NCBI RefSeq assembly: GCF_000347775.1
Contig: NZ_APAT01000018.1
Coordinates: 1 to 64,000 of the forward strand
Source: Marinobacter santoriniensis NKSG1
GTDB lineage: Bacteria; Pseudomonadota; Gammaproteobacteria; Pseudomonadales; Oleiphilaceae
DNA: 64,000 nucleotides
Direction of reading: 5' to 3'
The translations under genes were made by a program, and so were the position numbers. Within the stretch, counting starts at the first letter, position 1, and each line of letters opens with the position of its first letter. The notes beneath the pieces were generated by a model. It worked only from the letters and a program-made list of their open reading frames with translations. It was not told the origin of the DNA and did not search any database. This document shows, piece after piece, positions 17,373-25,808 of the stretch.

Positions 17373-18044
17373 ATGATCCAGTACTGGCCGGAGTTTCTGA
17401 CAATTGTCGTCGCCCACCTGCTGGCTGTGGTCAGCCCGGGGCCGGATTTTGCGGTCATGCTGCGCCAGGCGTTGTGCCAGACACGGCGTAATGCGTTGCT
17501 GAGCGCCGCGGGTGTGGGGGCCGGCATCCTGGTGCATGTCACCTATTCACTGCTGGGTATTGGCTGGTTGATCCAGCAGTCCATTGTCCTGTTCACCGCA
17601 CTGAAAATCGTCGGCGCCCTGTACCTCGGCTGGATTGCGATCCAGTGCCTGCGCGCCCGGGCCGGTAGCATCCACGTGGAAACGACCTCTGGCCCCGAAC
17701 AGTCCGCCCTGGCCGCCTTCCGACTGGGTTTTCTGACCAACGCACTGAACCCGAAAGCGACCCTGTTTTTCGTCGCTCTTTTCTCTGTTGTGATCAGTCC
17801 CGGAACACCGCTGATGATTCAGGCCGGTTACGGGGTGTACATGGCCATTGCCACCGGTATCTGGTTCTCTCTGGTGGCGGTGTTCTTCACTCTGCCACGT
17901 GTACGCCAGGCCTTCGGTCGCTTCGGACACTGGCTGGACCGGCTCATGGGTAGTCTCCTGCTCCTGCTGGCGGCCGAACTCCTGTTCTCTACAGTGACCG
18001 AATCAGAGCCTCTGTCTGCGACCATCCCAGGCACGGATCGGTAA
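17373..18044 (+). CDS. LysE/RhtB-family amino acid exporter
   Basis: A 223-residue inner membrane protein with about six hydrophobic segments and the family signature LLAVVSPGPDFAVMLRQAL near the N-terminus. LysE/RhtB proteins export amino acids such as homoserine, threonine, leucine or lysine. The ATG at 17373 has GGAG 8 nt upstream; the same frame opens further upstream to 17160 but that part has no family similarity. Its last 56 bp overlap the 3' end of the convergent DAHP synthase gene, which is unusual. Confidence 0.85.
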   Translation: MIQYWPEFLTIVVAHLLAVVSPGPDFAVMLRQALCQTRRNALLSAAGVGAGILVHVTYSLLGIGWLIQQSIVLFTALKIVGALYLGWIAIQCLRARAGSIHVETTSGPEQSALAAFRLGFLTNALNPKATLFFVALFSVVISPGTPLMIQAGYGVYMAIATGIWFSLVAVFFTLPRVRQAFGRFGHWLDRLMGSLLLLLAAELLFSTVTESEPLSATIPGTDR

Positions 18045-19041
18045 TCGAGCAGCCATAAACCAGGTCAGGGCCATCGTTCTGACGCCCCGGTTCCAGGAAG
18101 CTTTCGAGCATCAGACCCCGGATGTGGTCATTGCCGGCCCGGCGCTGGGCCATGACTTCGCGGGCAATGTCGATCTGGCGCTCTGCCTGTTTGCGGGCGT
18201 TATCGTGACTGCAATCCACCATCACGCTGGTAGACAGGCCCGCGGAGGTCAACTCATCCACGGTCTGGGCAATGCTGTCAGCATCGTAGTTGGTGATCCC
18301 CCGGCCACCGCGGAGTACAAGATGGGTGTCCGGATTGCCCCGGGTCGAGATCATCACCGGAGCACCGCTGGCCGAGACCCCCAGATGATGGTGCGGATGA
18401 CCTGCCGATTTCATGGCGTTGGTCGCCACCCCGATGCTGCCATCGGTTCCGTTCTTGAATCCGACCGGCATCGGCAGACCGCTGACCATTTCACGATGAA
18501 CCTGGGATTCGGTCGTGCGGGCCCCGATGGCAGTCCAGCTGACGAGGTCACCCAGGTAGTCCATCACCAGCGGACTCAGTGCCTCCGTGGCCAGCGGCAG
18601 GCCCAGACCCGCCAACTCCAGCAACAGCATCCGGGAACGCCGGAGTCCCTGCTCAATGTCACCATGACCATTGCGCTCCGGATCGTAGAGCAATCCCTTC
18701 CAGCCAACCGTCGTTCGCGGCTTTTCCAGATAGGCCCGCATCACGATCAGGCAACGGTCCTTGACCTCATCCGAGAGCGCCTTGAGTTTGCGACCATACT
18801 CCAGGGCAGCCTGTTCGTCGTGGATGGAGCAGGGTCCCATAACGATCAGCATCCGCGTGTCACGCCCCTGCAAAATGGCCCGGACGGCGTCCCGTTGGGC
18901 GCCTATCCGGGCCATAAGGTCCAGGCTTGCAGGATAATCGCGGCGGAGCTGTTCGGGCGATGGCAATGCTCTCTCTTTCCGGTGACAACTGGCCGCGGCG
19001 AGTCCCTCGTTCAGTGTTTCGGCGTTGACTGGCATGTTCAT
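17989..19041 (-). CDS. 3-deoxy-7-phosphoheptulonate (DAHP) synthase, class I
   Basis: First enzyme of the shikimate pathway, condensing phosphoenolpyruvate and erythrose 4-phosphate. At 350 residues it equals E. coli AroG/AroF/AroH in length. Signatures include LIVMGPCSIHD (metal Cys), RAYLEKPRTTVGWKGL (PEP-binding Arg/Lys), GVSASGAPVMISTRGN and VDCSHDNARKQ. Which aromatic amino acid inhibits it cannot be read reliably, so no isoform symbol is given. GGGAA precedes the ATG at 19041, which matches the family N-terminus. The mRNA has a long leader with an aromatic-rich peptide and an intrinsic terminator (19073-19109), suggesting attenuation. Its 3' end overlaps the LysE-type gene. Confidence 0.92.
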   Translation of the reverse strand: MNMPVNAETLNEGLAAASCHRKERALPSPEQLRRDYPASLDLMARIGAQRDAVRAILQGRDTRMLIVMGPCSIHDEQAALEYGRKLKALSDEVKDRCLIVMRAYLEKPRTTVGWKGLLYDPERNGHGDIEQGLRRSRMLLLELAGLGLPLATEALSPLVMDYLGDLVSWTAIGARTTESQVHREMVSGLPMPVGFKNGTDGSIGVATNAMKSAGHPHHHLGVSASGAPVMISTRGNPDTHLVLRGGRGITNYDADSIAQTVDELTSAGLSTSVMVDCSHDNARKQAERQIDIAREVMAQRRAGNDHIRGLMLESFLEPGRQNDGPDLVYGCSITDPCLGWSQTEALIRSL

Positions 19042-19072
19042 AGCGTGGTTCCCGTTTCCCTGTATCAGAATC

Positions 19073-19109
19073 AAAAAAGCCCCGGCTGGGCTACCAGTCG
19101 GGGCTTTTT
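19073..19109 (-). terminator. Leader terminator (candidate attenuator) before DAHP synthase
   Basis: On the minus strand the arms 19109-19094 and 19089-19074 form a 16-bp stem with one G-U pair and a 4-nt loop, followed by six T residues (19078-19073), 32 nt before the DAHP synthase start. A strong intrinsic terminator in a 5' leader implies regulated read-through. Upstream GGCAGCC (19145-19139) and GGCTGCC (19125-19119) can pair. The latter can instead pair with GGTAGCC, which spans the top of the terminator loop, giving mutually exclusive folds. Confidence 0.75.
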
Positions 19110-19163
19110 GAGTCCGGTGGCAGCCTGGGTGTCTGCCGGGCTGCCTTCCTCGTATGTTTCGGA

Positions 19164-19313
19164 TTAAGCGTCCGATAGGCGGCCCGGGTTCTGGCTAAAA
19201 TAAAAGCCATAACCAAACCACCAGAAAAACACAGCAGCGACCGCCGCCGTCAGCCTGATCGGGCTGAAAGCTTGCGAAAGATTGAATTGACAGGTCGCGC
19301 TCGAAATATTCAT
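19164..19313 (-). CDS. Aromatic-rich leader peptide (candidate) of DAHP synthase
   Basis: A small frame on the minus strand whose middle reads FFWWFGYGFYF (nine aromatic residues of eleven), ending SQNPGRLSDA before TAA at 19164. It opens at ATG 19313 (49 residues) or at an in-frame GTG 19232 (22 residues). The predicted transcription start is close to 19316, so the internal GTG is more plausible unless the message is leaderless. Neither start has a strong ribosome binding site. It lies between the promoter and the leader terminator of DAHP synthase. That position and the Phe/Trp/Tyr run suggest ribosome stalling at low aromatic amino acids. A single-span membrane miniprotein is the alternative reading. 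Confidence 0.5.
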   Translation of the reverse strand: MNISSATCQFNLSQAFSPIRLTAAVAAVFFWWFGYGFYFSQNPGRLSDA

Positions 19314-19322
19314 GCTCTTCAC

Positions 19323-19350
19323 TATATACCCCCGGTTTCAGGCTTGGCAA
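19323..19350 (-). promoter_or_regulatory. Predicted sigma-70 promoter of the DAHP synthase leader
   Basis: On the minus strand TTGCCA (19350-19345) and TATATA (19328-19323) are 16 bp apart. The start site would be near 19316, giving a leader of about 275 nt that contains the aromatic-rich peptide and the terminator. Confidence 0.5.
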
Positions 19351-19395
19351 CCTGCTGGCCAGACTTTTTGCAGACGTTCTTTATCCGGAGACTCC

Positions 19396-20193
19396 ATGAA
19401 TCGAACCGTTTTCCCCCAACTGAGGCTGTTGCTCGTCCTGATAGTGACGGTTCCTCTCTGGCTGGCTGCGGCGAGCGCACAGGCGCAGACCGAGACCCGG
19501 ATCTATCAACTGACTGCGCGTACCGGAGACGACGTCGCCACGCAAATACGCGACCTCTACCAGGACAGTCAGATCACTGTCACTGCAAGGGGGCAACAAC
19601 TGGTCGTGCGTGGCGAACCCAGGCTTCTTGACGAGATCGGTACCCTGGTCCAGTCCCTGGATGTAGCCCCGGCGCAAATCCGGATTACGGTTCGAACCCG
19701 GGAAGACATCGGCGGTAAAGAGTCCGGCGGAGGCGTCAGCGGCAACGACAAATCGCTGCGAATCGAGGCGCAGAACAAGGTCATCACCACGGCAAACCAG
19801 GCACAGCGGACCATCATCGTCCAGGACGGCCAGACTGCCCAGATCACCTCTGGTCAGGTCCGGACCCTGCCCTTCGCCATCCGCGGCGGCCGGAACCCGG
19901 CCACCATCCTCGAACAGGTCAAGACGCATTCCGGTTTCCTGGTCAGCCCCCAGGTCATCTCCGACCAGACCGTTGAACTGAACATTGTGTCTTTCGAGGA
20001 GGATCCGGCCCAGATCCAGGGTTACGACACAGAGGCCCTGCTGACGATTCGGCGGGTGGAACCCGGACACTGGGTCTCGCTGGGAAGCGTCGATACCAGC
20101 AATCAGAGTGCTAACAGTGACATCACCTACACGTTGAAGAGCAATCAATCCCGAAGCCGCATCGTCGACGTCAAGGTGGATATCCTTCGCTGA
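19396..20193 (+). CDS. Secretin-associated NolW-like periplasmic protein
   Basis: A 265-residue exported protein with a signal peptide ending AASAQAQ (about residue 31). The mature N-terminal part (ETRIYQLTARTGDDVATQIRDL and VRGEPRLLDEIGTLVQSLDV) resembles the short secretin/TonB or NolW N-domain found in secretins, but the pore-forming secretin domain is missing. The rest, with repeated beta strands such as TIIVQDGQTAQITSGQ, is not assignable. GGAG is 5 nt before the ATG at 19396. It is divergent from DAHP synthase and 294 bp ahead of the RND genes, so cotranscription with them is not evident. Function unknown. Confidence 0.6.
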   Translation: MNRTVFPQLRLLLVLIVTVPLWLAAASAQAQTETRIYQLTARTGDDVATQIRDLYQDSQITVTARGQQLVVRGEPRLLDEIGTLVQSLDVAPAQIRITVRTREDIGGKESGGGVSGNDKSLRIEAQNKVITTANQAQRTIIVQDGQTAQITSGQVRTLPFAIRGGRNPATILEQVKTHSGFLVSPQVISDQTVELNIVSFEEDPAQIQGYDTEALLTIRRVEPGHWVSLGSVDTSNQSANSDITYTLKSNQSRSRIVDVKVDILR

Positions 20194-20420
20194 TTGACTT
20201 GCCGACTAATCTCATGCCCCCACGCTCTCGTAATTCTGTCACCTAGAGTGATTTACGATACCGGACGAACGTCAAAAAAAAGCATCCTGGACCCGACTCA
20301 GACCAACCGGGCGAAAACAGTAACGAGAATTACTCACAAACGGGTGACAAACCGTTACCAGTTTTTATAGGATGCTATGTTTCGTGAACTTCATTTAATG
20401 AACGAGCTCAACAGCCCCGT

Positions 20421-20450
20421 CTGAACGAACTATCCACACGGTTTGTTCAG
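20421..20450. promoter_or_regulatory. Inverted repeat upstream of the RND operon, candidate operator
   Basis: CTGAACGAAC (20421-20430) and GTTTGTTCAG (20441-20450) are 10-nt arms with one mismatch and a 10-nt spacer, 37 bp before the membrane fusion protein start. The size suits a dimeric repressor of the TetR type. The 20194-20487 gap also has CAACGGT-like and GTGAC-containing partial palindromes but no clear second site. No TetR repressor of this pump is adjacent. Confidence 0.35.
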
Positions 20451-20487
20451 GCACACTCACATGGATACGGATTCCAGGATATTCATT

Positions 20488-21591
20488 ATGCGTACTGCCT
20501 CCCGCTTCGTGATTGTCATCATTCTCCTTGGCGTCGTCCTTGGCGGCATTTTCGGGTACAAGTTCTACCAGTTCGGACAGATGAAGGAAAAGATGTCCCA
20601 GCCCCAGCCGCCGACCGCCATTTCCGCTACGGACGCAAAGGTCGAGAAATGGACCCCCAGCATCAAGGCCGTGGGCAGTATTGAGGCGGTCAATGGCGTT
20701 CAGGTCGCCAACGAGGTCCCCGGGGTGATTCAGAGCATCGAATTCGAGTCAGGCGATACCGTTAAAGAAGGCGATGTCCTGATCCGCCTGAACTCCGAGA
20801 TCGACGAAGCAGCCCTGCGCACCCGTCGCGCCGAAGCCCAGCTGGCCCAGCAGGAGTTCAAGCGGGTATCGGACCTGCTCCCGAAACGGGCGGTATCGCA
20901 GTCACAGTACGACGAGGCAAAGGCAAACTATGACGCGGCGCGCGCCCGGGTGAACGAGGCCGAAGCGCAACTTGGCAAGAAAGTGATCCGGGCACCGTTC
21001 GACGGCAGGCTGGGCATCCGGATGGTGGACCAGGGCGAATACATTGCGACCGGCACACCCATCGTCGAGGTCAACATGCTCGACCCGATCTACGTCGATT
21101 ACACCCTCTCCGAGAAAAATCTGCCCAATGTCGCCACGGGCTATCCGGTGGTTGCAACGGTGGCCGCCGTTCCGGACATGGCCTTCAACGGCAAGGTCAG
21201 TGCGATCAATACCTCGGTGAATCCACAAACCCGTACAGTTCGTGTCCGCGCGACCGTGAGCAACCCGGATAACCTCCTCCGGCCGGGCATGTTCGCGACC
21301 ATCCAGACCGAACAACCCGAGCAGAACGAGGTGGTAACCGTCCCCCGTACCGCCATCTCCTACAACACCTATGGAGATTTCGTCTTTGCCGTCGAGAAGA
21401 ACGACAATGGCGACCTGGTGGTCAAACGTCGCACCGTAACCACTGGCCAGACCCGGGACGGTCGCGTGGCAGTTCTGTCCGGCCTGAAAGCCGGCGACAC
21501 CGTGGTATCCAAAGGCCTGCTGAGACTCCGCGCCGGCCAGAAGGTCCAGATTCAGGAAGCGCAAGACAACACGCAGGAGGCGTCTGAATAA
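20488..21591 (+). CDS. RND efflux membrane fusion protein
   Basis: Periplasmic adaptor of a tripartite efflux pump, 367 residues, anchored by an N-terminal hydrophobic segment (residues 7-27). A biotinyl-lipoyl half motif GVQVANEVPGVIQSIEFESG is followed by a coiled-coil hairpin (about 95-160, rich in AEAQLAQQ and AKANYDAARARVNEAEAQL), the second lipoyl half KKVIRAPFDGRLGIRMV and a beta-barrel. The ATG at 20488 is chosen because AGGA stands 8 nt upstream; ATG 20461 in the same frame is less favoured. It overlaps the pump gene by one base (TAATG). Confidence 0.88.
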   Translation: MRTASRFVIVIILLGVVLGGIFGYKFYQFGQMKEKMSQPQPPTAISATDAKVEKWTPSIKAVGSIEAVNGVQVANEVPGVIQSIEFESGDTVKEGDVLIRLNSEIDEAALRTRRAEAQLAQQEFKRVSDLLPKRAVSQSQYDEAKANYDAARARVNEAEAQLGKKVIRAPFDGRLGIRMVDQGEYIATGTPIVEVNMLDPIYVDYTLSEKNLPNVATGYPVVATVAAVPDMAFNGKVSAINTSVNPQTRTVRVRATVSNPDNLLRPGMFATIQTEQPEQNEVVTVPRTAISYNTYGDFVFAVEKNDNGDLVVKRRTVTTGQTRDGRVAVLSGLKAGDTVVSKGLLRLRAGQKVQIQEAQDNTQEASE

Positions 21592-24500
21592 TGCGGTTTA
21601 CCGACATTTTCGTCCGCCGTCCCGTACTGGCGACGGTGGTGAGCCTGCTGATCCTTCTGATCGGCGCACGGGCCGCCATGGAGATGGAGATCCGGCAGTA
21701 TCCGGAACTGGAGAGCACCACCGTAACCGTCACCACGGCTTACCCCGGTGCCAGCTCTGACCTGATCAAGGGCTTCATCACCACGCCCCTGCAACAGGCC
21801 ATTGCCGAAGCCAGCGGCATCGACTACCTGACCTCCACCAGTTCACAGGGCACGTCGAAGATTGAAGCGCACATGCAGCTCAACTACGACGCCAATGCCG
21901 CCCTGGCCGAGATCCAGGCGAAGGTTGCCAGTCAGCGCAACGTATTGCCCGCCGAAGCCCAGGATCCGATCATTGAGTCGTCCACTGGCGACTCAACGGC
22001 CTTGATGTACATCGCCTTCTACAGTGAGGAACTGGCGGTTCCCGAGATCACGGATTACCTGACGCGCGTGGTACAGCCCAAACTGCAGGCCCTCTCCGGC
22101 GTCGGCAAGGCCCGCCTGATTGGTCGGCAGTTTGCCCTGCGCGTATGGCTCGATCCTGAGCGTCTGGCCGCGGTCAACCTCACGCCCACCGAGGTGGCCG
22201 CCAAGCTGCGCGCCAACAACTACCAGGCCGCAGTGGGCAACACCAAAGGACAGTATGTCGAGGTCGCAATGACCAGCGACACCGATGTGGCTGATCCTGA
22301 CAACTTCCGCAACCTCGTGGTCAAGACCCAGGACGGCACCCAGATTCGCCTGCAGGATATTGCCCGGGTGGAGCTCGGCTCGGCAAGCTACAACGAACTT
22401 GCACTGTACAAAGGCAAGCCGGCCACCTACGTTGCCATCGAGCTGGCACCGGGCGCCAACCCGTTGACCGTCGCCAATCTGGTCAAGGGCGCCCTGCCGG
22501 ATATCGAAAGTCAGTTGCCGTCCGGACTGGATGTTCGCCTGGCCTATGACGCGTCGGACTTCATCCAGGATTCCATTGACGAAGTCATCAAGACCCTGGC
22601 CGAAGCATTGATCATCGTACTCGTGGTCGTGTTCCTGTGCCTGGGCTCCGTCCGGGCTTCGGTGGTGCCTTCGGTGGCGGTTCCACTGTCCCTGATCGGG
22701 GGCGCCTTTGTGATGCTGATGTTCGGTTTCTCGCTGAACCTGCTCACGCTGCTATCGATGGTGCTGGCGATCGGGCTGGTCGTGGACGATGCCATTATCA
22801 TCGTTGAGAACGTGCACCGACATATCGAAGAAGGCGAGTCAAAGTTCGACGCGGCTCTCCACGGCGCCCGGGAAATGGCAACTCCGATCATCGCCATGAC
22901 CACCACCCTGGTCGCCGTTTATGCGCCCATCGGTTTCATGGGAGGCCTGGTAGGCTCCCTGTTCACCGAATTCGCCTTTACTCTCGCCGGTACCGTGGTG
23001 ATCTCAGGCATCGTCGCCCTGACCCTGTCCCCCATGGTTTCCGGTAAGGTCCTGAAGCCTCATGGCAGTTCCGGCCGGTTCGAACAGGTGGTGGAGCGAA
23101 CGTTCAACGGCCTCTCCAGCGGCTACAAATCGGCTCTCAGCTCCCTGATGCAGACCAAATCAGTGGTGGTGTTCTTCGCCGCGGTGGTACTCGGGTCCAT
23201 CTACTTCATGGTGGCCATGAGCCAGAACGAACTGGCGCCCACGGAAGACCAGGGCATTCTGTTCTACCAGGGGCTGGGGCCGCAGACGGCAACACTGGAC
23301 TATCTGAGGGAGAACGGGGCCGAGATCCAGAACCGCATGTCCAAACTGCCGGGCTACAACGAGGACTTCATGGTTATCGGCTTCACGGGACCGAATGCGG
23401 TTTTCGGCGGCTACAAGATGAAGCCCTGGAGCGAACGGGATGTCTCCCAGTTTGAAGTGCAGCCCATTCTCAATGCCGAGCTGAAAAAGGTGACCGGTCT
23501 GCAGACAGCAGTCTTCCCCAGGCCTTCCCTCCCGGGTTCCGGCGGTGGCCTGCCCTTCCAGTTCGTGATCACCACAGGCAACAGCTATGACCAGCTGAAC
23601 CAGGCAGCCGACCAACTCCTCGGCAAGGCCATGGGCAGCGGCAACTTCCTGTTCCTGCAGAAGTCGATCAACTTCGACAAACCGGTCACCCGAATCCACG
23701 TCGACCGCGACCGGGTCGCGGATCTCGGCCTGTCCATGCAGGACATCGGCCAGGCGCTGTCCAGCATGCTGGGTGGCGGTTACGTCAACCGGTTCAGCAT
23801 GGAAGGCCGGTCGTACAAGGTGATCCCCCAGGTGGATCAGAAATTCCGTCTGGATGAGCAGGCGCTGAACGACTATTACGTTCGCAGCGGCAACGGTGAA
23901 CTGGTCCCCCTGGGCAGCGTCGTGAGCTTCACCCGGGACGTGGAACCGTCGAATCGTACCCAATTCAACCAGCTCAACTCACTGACCCTTCAGGGTGTGA
24001 TCAAGCCGGGTGTCGCCATGGGCAGCGCGATGGACTACATGGAACAGACCGCCAGGGACACACTGCCCCAGGGGTACAGCTTCGACTACACCGGCCAGAC
24101 CCGTCAGCAGGCGAACCAGGGTAACGCCCTGATGGTGACCTTCTTCCTGTCACTGCTGGTGATCTACCTGGTACTGGCGGCGCAGTTCGAGAGCTGGCGT
24201 GATCCACTGATCATCCTGGTGTCGGTCCCGATGTCGGTTGCCGGTGCCATGTCGTTCATCGTGCTGGGCTTCGCGTCCATGAACATCTATACCCAGGTTG
24301 GGCTGATCACGCTGATCGGCGTGGTGTCGAAGAACGGCATACTGATCGTGGAGTTTGCCAACCTGCTGCAGAAGCAGAGGGGACTGGGCAAAGTCGAGGC
24401 GGTAATCGAAGCGGCAGCCATCCGGCTCCGGCCCATTATCATGACCTCGCTGGCCCTGATCGTTGCCATGATTCCGCTGTTGATCGCCGTAGGCGCGGGT

Positions 24501-24671
24501 GCGGAAAGCCGGTTTGCCATCGGCCTGACGATCAGTGCCGGCCTGGGCATTGGCACGTTGTTCACTCTCTTCGTACTGCCCGCGTTCTACATCCTGCTGG
24601 CCCGGGATCACAACAAGGGCGGCGACGAGGATACCGATGGCACTCGGAAGGCGGTGGCCGCAAGCCACTGA
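21591..24671 (+). CDS. RND (HAE1 family) multidrug efflux permease
   Basis: Proton-driven inner membrane pump of the AcrB/MexF type, 1026 residues, with 12 predicted membrane segments and two large periplasmic loops. The proton relay Asp pair is in AIGLVVDDAIIIVENVHRH (about residue 400), and the C-terminal half carries the matching TQVGLITLIGVVSKNGILIVEF. Substrates cannot be inferred from sequence. No outer membrane channel gene follows, so it probably uses a TolC/OprM encoded elsewhere. Translation is coupled to the adaptor gene, and a strong terminator follows the stop. Confidence 0.92.
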   Translation: MRFTDIFVRRPVLATVVSLLILLIGARAAMEMEIRQYPELESTTVTVTTAYPGASSDLIKGFITTPLQQAIAEASGIDYLTSTSSQGTSKIEAHMQLNYDANAALAEIQAKVASQRNVLPAEAQDPIIESSTGDSTALMYIAFYSEELAVPEITDYLTRVVQPKLQALSGVGKARLIGRQFALRVWLDPERLAAVNLTPTEVAAKLRANNYQAAVGNTKGQYVEVAMTSDTDVADPDNFRNLVVKTQDGTQIRLQDIARVELGSASYNELALYKGKPATYVAIELAPGANPLTVANLVKGALPDIESQLPSGLDVRLAYDASDFIQDSIDEVIKTLAEALIIVLVVVFLCLGSVRASVVPSVAVPLSLIGGAFVMLMFGFSLNLLTLLSMVLAIGLVVDDAIIIVENVHRHIEEGESKFDAALHGAREMATPIIAMTTTLVAVYAPIGFMGGLVGSLFTEFAFTLAGTVVISGIVALTLSPMVSGKVLKPHGSSGRFEQVVERTFNGLSSGYKSALSSLMQTKSVVVFFAAVVLGSIYFMVAMSQNELAPTEDQGILFYQGLGPQTATLDYLRENGAEIQNRMSKLPGYNEDFMVIGFTGPNAVFGGYKMKPWSERDVSQFEVQPILNAELKKVTGLQTAVFPRPSLPGSGGGLPFQFVITTGNSYDQLNQAADQLLGKAMGSGNFLFLQKSINFDKPVTRIHVDRDRVADLGLSMQDIGQALSSMLGGGYVNRFSMEGRSYKVIPQVDQKFRLDEQALNDYYVRSGNGELVPLGSVVSFTRDVEPSNRTQFNQLNSLTLQGVIKPGVAMGSAMDYMEQTARDTLPQGYSFDYTGQTRQQANQGNALMVTFFLSLLVIYLVLAAQFESWRDPLIILVSVPMSVAGAMSFIVLGFASMNIYTQVGLITLIGVVSKNGILIVEFANLLQKQRGLGKVEAVIEAAAIRLRPIIMTSLALIVAMIPLLIAVGAGAESRFAIGLTISAGLGIGTLFTLFVLPAFYILLARDHNKGGDEDTDGTRKAVAASH

Positions 24672-24691
24672 TCGATCGCCAACTGCGCAAG

Positions 24692-24724
24692 AAAAAACCG
24701 GCCACAAGGTGGCCGGTTTTTTTT
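24692..24724 (+). terminator. Intrinsic terminator of the RND operon
   Basis: AAAAAACCGGCCAC (24692-24705) pairs with GTGGCCGGTTTTTT around a 3-nt loop, with eight T residues at the end. The A-run on the other side also makes it a terminator for the convergent AraC-type gene that ends at 24748. Confidence 0.92.
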
Positions 24725-24747
24725 ATGGACGGAGGGTAGCTGGGATA

Positions 24748-25692
24748 TCAGGCGAACTCATCGGCGGTATCCAGCAAACTTCGGCGCCACTGAACCGTCT
24801 GGCTGGGCAGTTCGCCAAAATGCTCACGGTAGAGTGCTGCAAACCGGCCCAGGTGGGAGAAGCCCTCATCGGCGGCGTACCAGGAAATGTGGGGAATCTC
24901 ACACTGGCAGTCCACCAGCCTGCGCCGAACCCGGATAAGCCGGCATCGCTGGTAGAATCGATAGGGTGTCAACCCGGTCTCGCGCCGCATCAGGTAGTAG
25001 AGGTTGCGTTCACTGACCCCGGAATGCCGGGCCAGTTGAGGCAGATCGAACTCCCAGTCCGACTCCTGTTCAATTTTTTCAATCGCCCGTTGAAGACGCC
25101 GATCCAGGCTCGGCACACAGCACAGATCCACACCCTCCTCGCTCAGCGAATGCCGAATCAGGCCCTGGATCAGTTTGCGGGCACTCGCTACTGAATGAGC
25201 ATGGGACCGGGCAAAGGCGACCTGAAACAGGAAGCGATCGAAGAGGGCACAGATGCGACTCCGGGAACCCCGTCGCCATTCCCCCTCAGCTTCCCCGGGG
25301 AATTCACGAGGAATCACCAACGCGACCTGGGAACCGGCACTCAGCTGAAACGCCAGCGAACCCGGAGATCGGGCGTCACCGGGCGCGAACGGAATCGCAT
25401 CGTCTGCAGACTGCATGGCGCCGTTCAGAACCCGAATCCAGACCGGCGTAGAGGAGTGCCAGCCTTTGACGATCATCGGCCTGGAAGCCTGCAGACAAAT
25501 GACGCTTCCGACCGGTGATTCCAGCAATGACAGCGCTCCCACCGGCGCCGAGGATTCCGGGCATTGCAGGTGGCACTCAAGGGCAGGGATATCGCTGAGC
25601 CTGCGGAGGGCTTCTTGCCACTCCTCGAGCGAAGCCCGATTCAGCTTCAGATAAGCTTCAAGCTCCAACTGTGTTGGATGCACCAATGGCAT
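24748..25692 (-). CDS. AraC-family transcriptional regulator
   Basis: A 314-residue regulator whose C-terminal third is an AraC DNA-binding domain with two helix-turn-helix motifs: FDLPQLARHSGVSERNLYYLMRRETGLTPYRFYQRCRL (first, quoted only to show LARHSGVSERNLYYL) and IPHISWYAADEGFSHLGRFAALYREHFGELP-type second motif. The N-terminal part resembles AraC-binding-domain ligand sensors. The ATG at 25692 is preferred although it lacks a good ribosome binding site; a TTG at 25764 in the same frame would add 24 residues. It is convergent with the RND operon, and its target is unknown. Confidence 0.82.
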   Translation of the reverse strand: MPLVHPTQLELEAYLKLNRASLEEWQEALRRLSDIPALECHLQCPESSAPVGALSLLESPVGSVICLQASRPMIVKGWHSSTPVWIRVLNGAMQSADDAIPFAPGDARSPGSLAFQLSAGSQVALVIPREFPGEAEGEWRRGSRSRICALFDRFLFQVAFARSHAHSVASARKLIQGLIRHSLSEEGVDLCCVPSLDRRLQRAIEKIEQESDWEFDLPQLARHSGVSERNLYYLMRRETGLTPYRFYQRCRLIRVRRRLVDCQCEIPHISWYAADEGFSHLGRFAALYREHFGELPSQTVQWRRSLLDTADEFA

Positions 25693-25808
25693 AAAGTTAC
25701 AACAAATAGAGATGGTGCCCTTTTTTAGAACACCCGGTAAAAATCCCCTAGCCGAATTTTGCAAAATGCAGCTTCAAGAGACAGTTTCAGGTAAAGACTT
25801 GATTCTGA

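Noticed and set aside
18124..19167. A plus-strand open frame of about 347 codons across the DAHP synthase gene
   Set aside because: Antisense to a well-supported enzyme; no ribosome binding site or protein family.
19689..19699. GGTTCGAACCC, resembling a tRNA T-arm
   Set aside because: It lies inside the coding NolW-like gene and no acceptor or anticodon arms can be built around it.
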